NCBI RefSeq assembly: GCF_007971525.1
Contig: NZ_CP042437.1
Coordinates: forward strand, 3,658,001 to 3,722,000
Length of the DNA stretch: 64,000 nt
Origin: Mucilaginibacter ginsenosidivorax
GTDB taxonomy: Bacteria; Bacteroidota; Bacteroidia; Sphingobacteriales; Sphingobacteriaceae
Reading direction: 5' to 3'
Shown here: piece after piece, positions 10,401 to 18,581 of the stretch
Position numbering within the stretch: position 1 is the first letter of the stretch
How the letters are laid out: each line of letters begins with the position of its first letter
Notes under the pieces: generated by a model
Database searches by the model: none
Told to the model about the DNA's origin: nothing
The model's input: only the letters and a program-made list of their open reading frames with translations
Translations under genes and position numbers: made by a program

Positions 10401-10941
10401 CTACCAAATTCAAAACATTCCGCAGGATTTGGCAGCTCCGTCGGTAAGTGATATCCAGGTTTGTAGTCCGGGAGATGCCATTCTTTTGGTAAACAACGCG
10501 GCGGCCGACGTAGTTTACCGTTTGTACGACCAGGCTGATAGCACATCGCCATTAAGCGAACAAACCGGTGGGCGGTTTAAAATAGTTGTAACCGCTAACC
10601 GCAGTTTTTTTGTAAGCCAGGTAAATGGTACCTGCGAAAGCCCAAAAACAGAGGTAAAAGTGTCGGTAGGCTTATCTCCGCTCAGCATCGCCAATTCTTT
10701 TACCCCCAATGGTGATGGTCATAACGACTACTGGAAAATTAACAATATTGAAAGCTACCCTTCCGCAGTGGTACAGGTATTTAACCGCAACGGCCAAAAG
10801 CTCTTTGAATCAAAAGGATATGCAACACCGTTCAACGGTACCTATAATGGCAAAGCGTTGCCCGTAGGCACCTATTACTATATCATCAACCTGAATAAAA
10901 ACTGTAACCTGTTATCGGGCAGCTTAACCATTTTGAGGTAA
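7492..10941 (+). CDS. Large secreted beta-helix/adhesin-like protein with T9SS type-B sorting domain
   Basis: 1149 residues with an N-terminal signal peptide (ALLLLLFLFICFRSVA). The mature start NADSGPGTLREAL is the classic opening of parallel beta-helix (polymorphic outer membrane protein-like) domains, which fill about 25-400. From about 480 to 980 come SprB-like repeats, each around 85-95 residues with the pattern CG...G.I/V..G...Y.W....G........L...G.Y.L.V. The last about 85 residues (NSFTPNGDGHNDYW from about 1067, then VFNRNGQKLFES and YYYIINLN) are the gliding-motility-associated type-B C-terminal signal recognised by the type IX system. A surface-exposed or secreted adhesin role is inferred. 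It is divergent from gcvP and convergent with pdxJ. Met7 is an alternative start. Confidence 0.85.
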   Translation: MRLPKHMGRRALLLLLFLFICFRSVADTFVVTSNADSGPGTLREALTLAAANDSTQTDYINFSLTDISEAGRTLYLKSQLPDISSNLVIDGSTQTGTYFGVSTAKVALFFNPGNNGPLNGLSIINKHNVTILGLYLKYFKSSGPDSAGLNYRTGIYIVNSDNIIFGQALKGNVVIGFSQSLTTSYLPANNANYSSNITIKASFFSIDADGETLPVEQEQALGLAYLTGSIKVGGTEIEGNVLANGVVISQQNSYASYDTITAHFYIRNNKIGVNYSVTKEILTSAGIFASTVDPDGSNYLDIDDNVITGNAIFGDAIYPINMGRQINIRRNYIGTDKTRTRTFKTGGIFLYSCTGQVSIGSSDPADANYITNCVPVIVWPYTNAKINKNSFYCPTYVQPMHYVGYGEFDAPQVNITKILPTVISGTATPNSTIELFYDDKCGTCSPQTYFASTTADAKGNWKYTGPSIHGTIIASATNDKNTSDFTKTTINVDNVKVINACDNTGSIIGAVPQSASEIRWVNENGKTVSTDADLIGVKPGKYKLIVKNGGCGDSTSYFEIQQRFLVDTTKIIKVQPSCNGATGSISSIQFAYNDNQTPIITWTDAANKIWGNNVDVSNLPAGKYTLIIKSFDATCVKKYGPFILKNTTGPTIDDSKPNVTNTNCGQTIGSITNIIVTGGTGTRHFTWKNVQQQEVAYTQDLTGQPAGKYTLQVTDDSQCGPVYSKEIEITEVNGISITESLNATTPASCGKANGAVTGVTATGGTKYEWRDTNGNLAGTSLDLKNVPGGAYQLTVSNAFCQKQSKVYQVTEQSGTVFPSTYTVNHIDACYGKANGALQVNQDALIKAVRWVNAAGVDVAMHHGATDLAAGNYKLYLTDQNGCESYYNTYRVDELPELKVTDNGQTGNEQCGLKSGYVSNVTVAGGLPPYTYTWLNAGSASIGTTSSISNLAAGAYTLNIADSRCGSINVNYQIQNIPQDLAAPSVSDIQVCSPGDAILLVNNAAADVVYRLYDQADSTSPLSEQTGGRFKIVVTANRSFFVSQVNGTCESPKTEVKVSVGLSPLSIANSFTPNGDGHNDYWKINNIESYPSAVVQVFNRNGQKLFESKGYATPFNGTYNGKALPVGTYYYIINLNKNCNLLSGSLTILR

Positions 10942-11024
10942 GCCGGAAGTCTGGAACCAAAGGTGGGAGGCCTGAAAGGAAAATACGGTGCGCATTTCAA
11001 TTATCAGACCACAGACCACGCACC

Positions 11025-11741
11025 TCAGACCAACTGCCTTAAATACATCTGGATGGTATTTTCCAATCCGTAATATAACGCATCACAAATAAGGGCGTGG
11101 CCTATGCTCACTTCATCCAAAGCGGGTATGTTTTCGGCAAAGTATTTCAGGTTGTGCAAATCAAGGTCATGGCCTGCGTTAATGCCCAGGCCGGCCTCAT
11201 GCGCTACTTTAGCAGCTTCGATATATGGCGCGATAGCCAGTTCTTTACCCTGGTGATAATGGGTAGCATAGCCTTCGGTATAAAGCTCAATACGGTCGGT
11301 GCCGGTTTTGGCGGCTCCTTCAACCATTTTGGCAACCGGGTCAACAAAAATAGATACACGGATACCGGCTTCTTTAAAAACGGCTATCATATCTGTTAAG
11401 TAATGGTAGTTGGTAATGGTATCCCAGCCATGGTTGGATGTTATTTGTCCTAATACATCAGGTACCAGGGTAACCTGCTCTGGTTTGTTGGCTAATACCA
11501 GGTCAATAAACTTTTGTTCCTGGCAATTGCCCTCAATATTAAACTCGGTGGTAACTATTGCTTTCAGGTCAAAAACATCCTGGTAGCGGATGTGCCTTTC
11601 ATCGGGACGTGGATGTACGGTGATTCCCTGCGCGCCAAAACGTTCGCAATCTTTGGCAACCTGTACCAAATCGGGGTTGTTACCACCACGCGAATTACGC
11701 AGTGTGGCTATTTTATTGACATTGACAGATAAACGGGTCAT
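11025..11741 (-). CDS. pdxJ: Pyridoxine 5'-phosphate synthase
   Basis: 238 residues, the usual length. PdxJ condenses 3-amino-2-oxopropyl phosphate with deoxyxylulose 5-phosphate to give pyridoxine 5'-phosphate in DXP-dependent vitamin B6 synthesis. The sequence is a TIM barrel starting with [17 protein letters not shown], followed by [16 protein letters not shown] (phosphate and catalytic His region), EFNIEGN and, near the end, [13 protein letters not shown]. It is convergent with the preceding secreted protein. The short gap between them contains degenerate inverted GTCTG/CAGAC words. Confidence 0.97.
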   Translation of the reverse strand: MTRLSVNVNKIATLRNSRGGNNPDLVQVAKDCERFGAQGITVHPRPDERHIRYQDVFDLKAIVTTEFNIEGNCQEQKFIDLVLANKPEQVTLVPDVLGQITSNHGWDTITNYHYLTDMIAVFKEAGIRVSIFVDPVAKMVEGAAKTGTDRIELYTEGYATHYHQGKELAIAPYIEAAKVAHEAGLGINAGHDLDLHNLKYFAENIPALDEVSIGHALICDALYYGLENTIQMYLRQLV

Positions 11742-11829
11742 GGGCTATGATTACTTTTGCAACGGCAAATATCACCATTTACTTAAAACACCCGAAACAA
11801 TTTTAGGATTGATTTATTTGCAATTAATT

Positions 11830-12822
11830 ATGAAGTTACTCACCAGGTCTTTTTTGTTTATCTTGTTACTGACCACAACATCAATCACTGCAAACGCCCA
11901 GGCTATCTATCGTAAAATAGAAAATTATAAAGTCTTTTATGGATGGGCGCACCATTATCCGCAGGATTGGATGATTATCCGCTCGTTTGAAAACGAGGGC
12001 AAAAGCTATTACCTGCTGGTAAATCCTCAAACCCTGGAAACAAAAATTGAAGAGCCAAATTTTTACCAGGTAAAGCCAATGAGCCTAACCGATGCCCGCG
12101 CTTTTTTTAAAAATACACCTTATCAAAAGGCGCTGCGAAAAGCCGAAAAACAATCGGTAACCATACAGGATGCGGGCATTGAAAGCGGCGTTCCAAAAGA
12201 AACAGGCATCAGCCTGACGGCCGATCTTTGCCCATCTCACCGGCCATTGGATAAACGTATTTTTACAGATATTTTCAACGAGTTTAAAAAAGTAGAACGG
12301 CCGGTACCCGTGGCTTTGTCGGTAACAGGCATCTGGATGCGGCAGCACCCACAGGACCTGGAATGGCTTAAGCAAATGCAGGCTAAACGCGAAATTTACA
12401 TCACCTGGATAAATCATTCCTTTAACCATCGCGTAAGCCTGAAAGCGCCGCTTAAGGAAAACTTTTTGCTGGAACCGGGTACCGATATTAGCTACGAAGT
12501 GTTAGAAACAGAAAAGGCCATGCTCAAAAACGGACTGCTGCCGTCGGTGTTTTTCAGGTTCCCGGGTTTGGTGTCTGATCAGCAATTGGTTTACAAGATA
12601 ACCGATTTTGGGTTGATCCCGGTTGGAACGGATGCCTGGCTGGCCAAAGGCCAGCAACCCCAGGCTGGCAGTATTGTGCTGATACATGGCAACGGCAACG
12701 AACCTACCGGCGTTAACGATTTTATCAAGCTGCTGCAATCAAAAACCCAGGCCATAGCCAACAAGCAATGGCTGCTATATGACCTGCGCGAGAGCGTAGA
12801 CGAGGAATTTGAAGGGCAATAG
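11830..12822 (+). CDS. Polysaccharide deacetylase-like (NodB-fold) exported protein
   Basis: Start chosen at ATG 11830, because only from here does a signal peptide appear (SFLFILLLTTTSITANAQA); the longer open frame upstream runs antisense to pdxJ. 330 residues. NodB-type motifs appear in order: LTADLCPSH (129-137, the metal Asp region), NHSFNH (195-200, the HxxxH metal ligands), FRFPG (242-246) and LIHGNGNE (284-291, catalytic His). The domain therefore begins near residue 125, after a novel N-terminal about 100 residues. It probably deacetylates a glycan in the periplasm; the substrate is unknown. The first motif is degenerate compared with TFDDG, so activity is not certain. Confidence 0.75.
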   Translation: MKLLTRSFLFILLLTTTSITANAQAIYRKIENYKVFYGWAHHYPQDWMIIRSFENEGKSYYLLVNPQTLETKIEEPNFYQVKPMSLTDARAFFKNTPYQKALRKAEKQSVTIQDAGIESGVPKETGISLTADLCPSHRPLDKRIFTDIFNEFKKVERPVPVALSVTGIWMRQHPQDLEWLKQMQAKREIYITWINHSFNHRVSLKAPLKENFLLEPGTDISYEVLETEKAMLKNGLLPSVFFRFPGLVSDQQLVYKITDFGLIPVGTDAWLAKGQQPQAGSIVLIHGNGNEPTGVNDFIKLLQSKTQAIANKQWLLYDLRESVDEEFEGQ

Positions 12823-12962
12823 GCTTTGCTGAACAGTAAGGTGCCGCGTTTTGTTGCTATCTGCTATTTTATAAAGAAAAGCAATTTTTGTTGTCCCATT
12901 TGTAGTAACACTACAAAAAAGTCTTAATTCTTGATTCTAACCTCTTGACTCTTTTCCCCCAG

Positions 12963-13529
12963 TTAATTCAGTCTCCTCACCATCTGTTCCTCAACCTTTT
13001 TAAACACCTGTATGGGTTTAAGGCTACGCCAGCCCAGATCATCTAACTGGCCACCAAAGTTGATGTAGTAATCAATATTATTGCGTTTAAATTCGTCAAT
13101 CACATGCTCGCGGAAGTTGATGCCTGCTATCCAGCCGTCTTCAACTTCCTGAAACCACTCTTCGTAATAACAATCATCTGACGAGTGAAAGTTGAGGATG
13201 TTTTCGCCTATCAGTATAAAATGATTGATGCCATTATCAATCATCAACTCCAGTATCTCGCGTTTCAGCATCATGATGTCATTATTAATGGCATCATTCC
13301 ACTCGCCTATAAACTCAATAATAGTATAGCCTTTTTCATAATCGGCATACAGTACTTTCATGTACAGCGTATTGGAGCCAAACGAATCCCATTGCGGATG
13401 CAACAAATAGTTGTATACCTGCTTATCAAACTCAAACTCACTATACTCCGTAGCATAAAAAGGCGAATATTCGTCTTCGGCTGCTATGTAATCATCCCTC
13501 CAGCGGTAATATGGTTCTATCTCGTGCAT
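12963..13529 (-). CDS. Conserved hypothetical acidic protein upstream of murQ
   Basis: 188 residues from the ATG at 13529 (MHEIEPYYRWRDDY). A TTG 15 bp upstream would start inside an intergenic repeat and is less likely. It is rich in Asp, Glu, Tyr and Trp, with alternating beta and alpha segments (YTIIEFIGEWNDAINND, then INHFILIGENILNFHSSDD). No signal peptide or membrane segment, so cytoplasmic. I do not recognise a characterised domain. The IGEW...I.N.IM.LK...LELMIDNGINHFILIGEN arrangement looks like a small Rossmann-like or STAS-like fold, but that is a guess. It lies on the same strand as murQ, which is about 80 bp downstream across a repeat cluster? No: murQ (13626-14432) is upstream in transcription order, and the repeat separates the two. 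Confidence 0.7.
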   Translation of the reverse strand: MHEIEPYYRWRDDYIAAEDEYSPFYATEYSEFEFDKQVYNYLLHPQWDSFGSNTLYMKVLYADYEKGYTIIEFIGEWNDAINNDIMMLKREILELMIDNGINHFILIGENILNFHSSDDCYYEEWFQEVEDGWIAGINFREHVIDEFKRNNIDYYINFGGQLDDLGWRSLKPIQVFKKVEEQMVRRLN

Positions 13530-13535
13530 GTTTCC

Positions 13536-13628
13536 AATGTGCAAATTTCAGATGTTGCAAATGTGCAGATTATGAGAAAATGCAAATTCAATCATTTGCA
13601 CATCTGAAATCTGCATATCTGCACATCA
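13536..13628. repeat. Intergenic inverted repeat, ATGTGCAGAT family, copy A
   Basis: Left part 13536-13570 (ATGTGCAAATTTCAGATG then AAATGTGCAGAT) is complementary to right part 13592-13628 (ATTTGCACATCTGAAATC then ATCTGCACAT). It could fold into a long hairpin between the hypothetical gene and murQ. Confidence 0.75.
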
Positions 13629-14432
13629 ATTTTTATAATTATCAACAGCAGCCCTTACGCTGCCGTATTTTTTTAACAGGGTGGCGGCTTCGGCTTCGGC
13701 AAGGCCGGTTTCGTCCATTACCATGTGGGTGCCACGGTCAATCAGCTTATCATTACTTAACTGCATATCAACCATTTTATTCCCTTTTACCTTGCCCAGC
13801 TGAATCATTACACTGGTGCTCAGCATATTTAAAACCAATTTTTGGGCCGTACCTGCCTTCATCCGTGTCGATCCGGTTAAAAACTCGGGCCCGGTAACTA
13901 CTTCAACCGGGTATTGTGCAACGGCCGCAACCGGGCTGCCGCTATTGCAAACTATACAGCCGGTAACCATATTATGATTGTTGGCCGCTTTAAGGCCCCC
14001 AATTACATAGGGTGTAGTGCCCGATGCGGCAATACCCACAACTACGTCTTTTTCGGTTACGTTATACTCCAATAGGTTGTGCCAGGCAAGTTCGGTATTG
14101 TCCTCCGCAAATTCAACCGCTTTTCTAATTGCACCGTCGCCCCCGGCTATCAACCCAACTACCATATCAAACGGAACGCCAAATGTTGGCGGGCACTCTG
14201 ATGCATCAACTACACCAAGGCGGCCGCTGGTACCGGCGCCAATGTAAAAAAGGCGGCCGCCGTGCTTCATCCGTTCGGTAGTTATGGTGGCAAGTGCTTC
14301 AATCTGGGGTAATGCTTTGGCCACAGCCAACGGTACCGTCTGGTCTTCCCGGTTTATGTTTTCCAGGATTTCTTTTACCGATTGCAGCTCCAGGTTTTTA
14401 TAATGCGATTCCCTTTCGGTGGTACGTTCCAT
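13626..14432 (-). CDS. murQ: N-acetylmuramic acid 6-phosphate etherase
   Basis: 268 residues. MurQ cleaves the lactyl ether of MurNAc-6-phosphate to GlcNAc-6-phosphate in cell-wall recycling. The SIS-domain signature is intact: GAGTSGR at 65-71, DASECPPTFG at 76-85 with the catalytic Glu79, and GIAASGTTPYV at about 133-143. TGSTRMKAGTAQK follows, and the C-terminal helical segment is present. Bacterial homologues are usually about 270-300 residues, so it is full length. A MurNAc kinase or transporter gene is not next to it here. Confidence 0.96.
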   Translation of the reverse strand: MERTTERESHYKNLELQSVKEILENINREDQTVPLAVAKALPQIEALATITTERMKHGGRLFYIGAGTSGRLGVVDASECPPTFGVPFDMVVGLIAGGDGAIRKAVEFAEDNTELAWHNLLEYNVTEKDVVVGIAASGTTPYVIGGLKAANNHNMVTGCIVCNSGSPVAAVAQYPVEVVTGPEFLTGSTRMKAGTAQKLVLNMLSTSVMIQLGKVKGNKMVDMQLSNDKLIDRGTHMVMDETGLAEAEAATLLKKYGSVRAAVDNYKN

Positions 14433-14534
14433 TATTTTTTTAATAATTTATAACAAAATTCGTTAAAAAACATCAAATGCAAGGCTGCCGATAAAAATTA
14501 TTGGTTAAGCATTGATTAACTTTGTTTGCTGAAT

Positions 14535-16118
14535 ATGAAAAAGACTGCGGGTGTAATTTTCAGGACGCTGATCCTGTTGCTGGTGGGGATTACTATTGGA
14601 TTATACATTAGTAGGAACAGTGGCGACCGTAACCTTGGTTTTTCATTTTCTGGCGACGATAAACTATCTAAGGTGCTAACCCTGGTTGGCGAAAGCTATG
14701 TAGATAGTGTAAATGTTGACAGCATTGAAGGCGCATCCATCAATGAACTGCTGCAAAACCTCGATCCGCATTCGCTTTACCTGCCGCCGCAGCAGGCGCA
14801 AAACATCAATGAACGTTTAGAAGGTGGCTTTAACGGCATTGGTATTGAATACCAGCTGCTGCGCGATACACTGATAATTACCCAGGTATATGCCGGAGGG
14901 CCGGCAGCCAAAGCGGGTTTGCCTGTGGGTAGCAAGGTTGTTAATGTTGATCATAAAAAATTCTCGGGCACAAAACTAACGGCCGATAAGGTTAATAACA
15001 TTTTCAGAGGCGAAAAAGATGCCACCATTGTAATGGATGTGGCAAACGCTGATGGCAAAGGCACCAGGGCATTTGCGATGAAACGTGGCCGGGTTGATAT
15101 AAGCAGTGTAAACGCGGCGTATATGGCCAATGCCAATACCGGCTATATTAAAATAAGCAAATTTGCCGCTACTACCGATGTTGATTTCCGTACGGCGCTT
15201 AAAAAGCTTAAGGTAGATGGCATGAATAAACTGGTGCTTGATTTGCGGGGCAATGGCGGCGGTTACTTAAGCGCGGCAACATCCATGGCCGACGAGTTTT
15301 TGAGTAAAGGCAAGCTGATTGTATATACCCAGGGAGTTCACGAACCCCGCACCGATTATTTTGCTACCGATTCGGGTGCGTTTCAGCAAGGAAAGGTTAC
15401 TGTGCTGATAGATGAATATTCGGCGTCGGCGAGCGAGATACTGGCCGGAGCCCTTCAGGACCTGGATAGGGCCACCATTGTTGGCCGCCGCTCATTTGGT
15501 AAAGGGCTGGTACAGCAACAATTCCCGTTTGGCGATGGTTCGGCCATTAACTTAACGGTGGCAAGGTACTATACACCATCGGGCAGGTCGATACAAAAAT
15601 CATACAAAGAGGGCGTAAGCAATTACCGGAACGAGCTGGCCCAGCGCATGCAAAAAGGCGAACTGTTTTCTGAACAAAGTAACCGGAACGACACGGTTTT
15701 CAAAGGATCATCATACCATACCTCAGGTGGGCGCAAAGTTTACAGTGGCGGCGGCATTATGCCCGATGTTTTTGTACCTGCTGATACGTCGCAAAATACG
15801 CAGGTGGTGCAAAACCTTGGCGAACTGCAACTGTTTTCGGCCTATGTGGTTGATAAAATGCAACCCTTACTCGGCAAATACAACACAGGCGAAGATTTTA
15901 TGAAACATTACGTCGTCAGCGATGATGATTACCGCAATTTCATCCTATACTCATCCCATACCCTAAAAGAAATGGATTCGCGCGAGTTGTTGCAATCAAG
16001 GGATTATATCAAAAGCATCCTGAAAGCCAGCGCAGCGCGGTTTAAATGGGGCGATAACGCCTTTCAGGAAGTGATGAACACCAATGATGTGGCTTATAAA
16101 AAAGCATTGGAGCAGTAG
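14535..16118 (+). CDS. S41 family C-terminal processing peptidase
   Basis: 527 residues from ATG 14535 (MKKTAGVIF); a TTG 9 bp earlier is possible but unlikely. Residues 5-22 form an N-terminal signal/anchor. A PDZ domain covers about 85-165 (GGFNGIGIEYQ, then VYAGGPAAKAGLPVGSKVV). The peptidase domain has the catalytic SASASE block at 296-301 and Lys323 in GRRSFGKGLVQ, giving the Ser298/Lys323 dyad by spacing. The C-terminal about 130 residues are the extension common in Bacteroidota homologues. It is a periplasmic protease acting on C-termini of envelope proteins. It ends in a repeat-plus-terminator block shared with the convergent lipoprotein gene. Confidence 0.92.
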   Translation: MKKTAGVIFRTLILLLVGITIGLYISRNSGDRNLGFSFSGDDKLSKVLTLVGESYVDSVNVDSIEGASINELLQNLDPHSLYLPPQQAQNINERLEGGFNGIGIEYQLLRDTLIITQVYAGGPAAKAGLPVGSKVVNVDHKKFSGTKLTADKVNNIFRGEKDATIVMDVANADGKGTRAFAMKRGRVDISSVNAAYMANANTGYIKISKFAATTDVDFRTALKKLKVDGMNKLVLDLRGNGGGYLSAATSMADEFLSKGKLIVYTQGVHEPRTDYFATDSGAFQQGKVTVLIDEYSASASEILAGALQDLDRATIVGRRSFGKGLVQQQFPFGDGSAINLTVARYYTPSGRSIQKSYKEGVSNYRNELAQRMQKGELFSEQSNRNDTVFKGSSYHTSGGRKVYSGGGIMPDVFVPADTSQNTQVVQNLGELQLFSAYVVDKMQPLLGKYNTGEDFMKHYVVSDDDYRNFILYSSHTLKEMDSRELLQSRDYIKSILKASAARFKWGDNAFQEVMNTNDVAYKKALEQ

Positions 16119-16123
16119 GGGAG

Positions 16124-16275
16124 ATGTGCAGATTTCAGATTTCAAATGTGCAGATAAAAAGAGGGGGTAATGATTTGCCAATTAAATCATTATCCCCTCT
16201 TTTTATGGTTCCCCATGTCTTATAAACCAATCATCTGTACAACTGAAATTTGCACATCTAAAATCTGTATTTCAA
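16124..16275. repeat. Intergenic inverted repeat, ATGTGCAGAT family, copy B, nested around a terminator
   Basis: Words GATGTGCAGATTTCAGAT (from 16124) and AAATGTGCAGAT on the left are matched by TGAAATTTGCACATC and AAATCTGTATTTCAA on the right (to 16275). A strong terminator hairpin (16155-16205) sits in the middle. Confidence 0.7.
16155..16205. terminator. Strong bidirectional terminator
   Basis: The 22-nt arms 16155-16176 and 16184-16205 pair throughout with a single G-T wobble and carry A and T runs on the two outer sides. It ends both the S41 peptidase gene and the convergent lipoprotein gene. Confidence 0.85.
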
Positions 16276-16934
16276 TTCCGGCTTTTGTTTAATGTAAGTA
16301 TCCCGTTATTGTAAAATAATAGTTTGGCGTTATCATCCTGTATAATGGCAAAAGGATAATCGTGGTTTGCGGGGGTAATCCGCCATGCTTTTATCAGCTG
16401 GCCGTGCGAATCGGGACTGACATCATAATAGCCAAATTCGGCAGCCAGGCATGAGTCGGCTATTTTTTGATTAACCGAATAAGCATCTTTCAAAGCAGCA
16501 TGTACAAACAAATAACGTAGTTGTGGCAGTGTTGTGCGTGGCGTTGTGCTCAATGTTACATTGCTATATATGTACCCGCTGGTGGTATAATAAATGCCGT
16601 TGTTAAAATGATAACCTACCTGGGCAAATAGTATGGGCAAGCCATTGCGGTATTGCTGCGCAATTACGTGCTGAAGCACATGCAGGGGCCCATTGGTGGT
16701 AATGGTATCGTTTAAAATTGCCCTTGTTACAACAAGGTCATTGGTAGCAATGTGGTTATCCGTTAACAACTTTATCGACGCCGTCAGTTCGGGTTTATTC
16801 GTATCGGCGTAATCGCGCTGGATACGACTTATGCAGCCATTATCATTTTGCACCCCGGTCAGGGTCGATTTTTTACATGATGAGCCAAGGGCCAAAGCCA
16901 ACAAAACAATGCAGGATGATTTTTTAGCAAACAT
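16272..16934 (-). CDS. Hypothetical lipoprotein
   Basis: 220 residues. The N-terminus MFAKKSSCIVLLALALGSSC is a lipoprotein signal with the modified Cys at 20. The mature part alternates short strands and polar loops and ends FAIIQDDNAKLLFYNNGILTL, which suggests a small beta-rich domain. I do not recognise the family. No enzymatic motif is visible. It is convergent with the S41 peptidase; the link to der upstream is across a 200-bp repeat region and is probably not operonic. Confidence 0.7.
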   Translation of the reverse strand: MFAKKSSCIVLLALALGSSCKKSTLTGVQNDNGCISRIQRDYADTNKPELTASIKLLTDNHIATNDLVVTRAILNDTITTNGPLHVLQHVIAQQYRNGLPILFAQVGYHFNNGIYYTTSGYIYSNVTLSTTPRTTLPQLRYLFVHAALKDAYSVNQKIADSCLAAEFGYYDVSPDSHGQLIKAWRITPANHDYPFAIIQDDNAKLLFYNNGILTLNKSRN

Positions 16935-17000
16935 AACAGCTTAAGGTTTAGCTATATTACGCGTGCAAAACCTTAAATGATACAAAATTTTACAATTTTT

Positions 17001-17125
17001 GATGTGCAGAATAAAATGTGCAGATGTGCAAATTTCAGATATGCAGATGTTTTTGTCTGGATGGCTGACTGAATAACAGTGCTGTGGCTCATCTGCACAT
17101 CTTGAATCTGAAATCTGCACATCTG
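17001..17125. repeat. Intergenic inverted repeat, ATGTGCAGAT family, copy C
   Basis: GATGTGCAGAATAAAATGTG, then CAGATGTGCAAATTTCAGAT, on the left (17001-17050) is mirrored by ATCTGCACATCTTGAATCTG and AAATCTGCACATCTG on the right (17089-17125). It lies just past the end of der. Confidence 0.75.
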
Positions 17126-17132
17126 TAAAGCT

Positions 17133-18434
17133 TTATTTTTGCCTGAACCACACCTGTACCGGCGCACCGCTGAAATCAAAATTTTCCCTCAGCTTGTTTT
17201 CTATAAAGCGGTAGTAGGGCTCTTTAACATACTGCGGCAAATTACAGAAGAAAGCGAACATGGGCGATGAACCTGCAATTTGGGTAATGTATTTAATTTT
17301 TACGTATTTGCCTTTGATAGATGGCGGCGGATAATTTTCGATAATGGGCAGCATTACCTCGTTTAGTTTGGAGGTAGCTATTTTGCGGGCGCGATTTTGG
17401 TAAACCTGGTTGGCCACGTCAATTACCTTTAACACACGTTGCTTTTCGGTAACTGATGTAAATACGATGGGTACATCCGTAAATGGTGCAATCTTCTCGC
17501 GGATCATCTCTTCAAAAACCTTAACGGTTTTGTTGTTTTTCTCAATTAAATCCCACTTATTAACCACAACCATGATGCCTTTTTTATTTTTTTCGGCCAG
17601 GTGGAAGATGTTGATATCCTGCGATTCGATGCCTTCAACAGCATCAATCATTAAAATAATTACGTCGGCTTCTTCTAAGGCCTTTATAGTGCGCATCACC
17701 GAGTAAAACTCGATATTTTCTTTAACCTTGGTTTTTTTACGCATCCCGGCAGTATCAATCAGCATAAAATCGTGCCCGTACTGGTTGTAATGGATGTGGA
17801 TAGAATCGCGGGTGGTACCGGCAATGGGGGTTACTATATTGCGGTCTTTACCTATTAACGAATTGATGATAGATGATTTACCAACGTTTGGACGGCCTAC
17901 GATGGCGTATTTAGGGCGGGTATTTTCTTCAAGTACTTCGTCGTCAAAATGCTTTACAACTTCATCAAGCAACTCGCCGGTGCCAGAACCAGTCATGGAT
18001 GAGATGCTGTAGATTTCGCCCAGGCCCAGGCTGTAAAACTCGGTAGCATCAGATAATAGCGCGTTGTTATCCAGTTTGTTTACTACTACAAAAACCGGTT
18101 TTTTGCTTTTACGCAGCATGGTGGCAATTTCATCGTCAAGGTCGGTAATGCCTGTGGTAACATCAACCATAAACAGAATAACCGATGCCTCTTCAATAGC
18201 TATTTCTACCTGCTCACGAATGGCAGCCTCAAAAATATCAGCAGAGTTGGCTACATAGCCGCCTGTATCAATTACGGTAAACTGGTGGTCGGTCCATTCA
18301 GATACACCGTAGTGCCTGTCGCGGGTTACACCGCTAAAATCGTCAACAATGGCTTTGCGGGTTTCGGTTAAGCGATTATATAAAGTTGATTTGCCTACGT
18401 TAGGGCGGCCAACAATGGCTACTATGTTACTCAT
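17133..18434 (-). CDS. der: Ribosome biogenesis GTPase Der (EngA)
   Basis: 433 residues, normal for Der. Two tandem G domains are visible: GRPNVGKST near residue 8 with DTGG and NKLD, and GRPNVGKSS near 180 with DTAGM and NKWD. A C-terminal KH-like domain ends [20 protein letters not shown]. Der acts in 50S subunit assembly. The start [15 protein letters not shown] is the standard one. The neighbour era is also a ribosome-assembly GTPase on the same strand. The two are separated by a 145-bp gap holding a long inverted repeat. Confidence 0.98.
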   Translation of the reverse strand: MSNIVAIVGRPNVGKSTLYNRLTETRKAIVDDFSGVTRDRHYGVSEWTDHQFTVIDTGGYVANSADIFEAAIREQVEIAIEEASVILFMVDVTTGITDLDDEIATMLRKSKKPVFVVVNKLDNNALLSDATEFYSLGLGEIYSISSMTGSGTGELLDEVVKHFDDEVLEENTRPKYAIVGRPNVGKSSIINSLIGKDRNIVTPIAGTTRDSIHIHYNQYGHDFMLIDTAGMRKKTKVKENIEFYSVMRTIKALEEADVIILMIDAVEGIESQDINIFHLAEKNKKGIMVVVNKWDLIEKNNKTVKVFEEMIREKIAPFTDVPIVFTSVTEKQRVLKVIDVANQVYQNRARKIATSKLNEVMLPIIENYPPPSIKGKYVKIKYITQIAGSSPMFAFFCNLPQYVKEPYYRFIENKLRENFDFSGAPVQVWFRQK

Positions 18435-18445
18435 GCTTTTGTTTA

Positions 18446-18581
18446 GATTTGAGATGTGAGATTTAAGATATGAGACAGAGAGTTACGTCTGCGCCGATCT
18501 TATTCTACATCTAAATTAATTTTTTTGCTTTAATTGGATGTTAAATTTTGTCTCAAATCTCACATCTCAATTCTCATATCT
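18446..18581. repeat. Intergenic inverted repeat between era and der (TGAGATGTGAGATTT family)
   Basis: TTTGAGATGTGAGATTTAAG (from 18446, continuing to TGAGACA near 18477) is the reverse complement, with a few changes, of TGTCTCAAATCTCACATCTC onward at 18549-18581. The words differ from copies A-C but the architecture is the same. Confidence 0.75.

Noticed and set aside
11590..11829. 80-residue N-terminal extension of the polysaccharide deacetylase-like protein
   Set aside because: It runs antisense to pdxJ, and a normal signal peptide begins only at ATG 11830.
13536..17125. Repeated ATGTGCAGAT words as a CRISPR array
   Set aside because: The words are in both orientations, of uneven length and spacing, spread over several gaps, and no cas gene is present. 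They form hairpins, not evenly spaced direct repeats.
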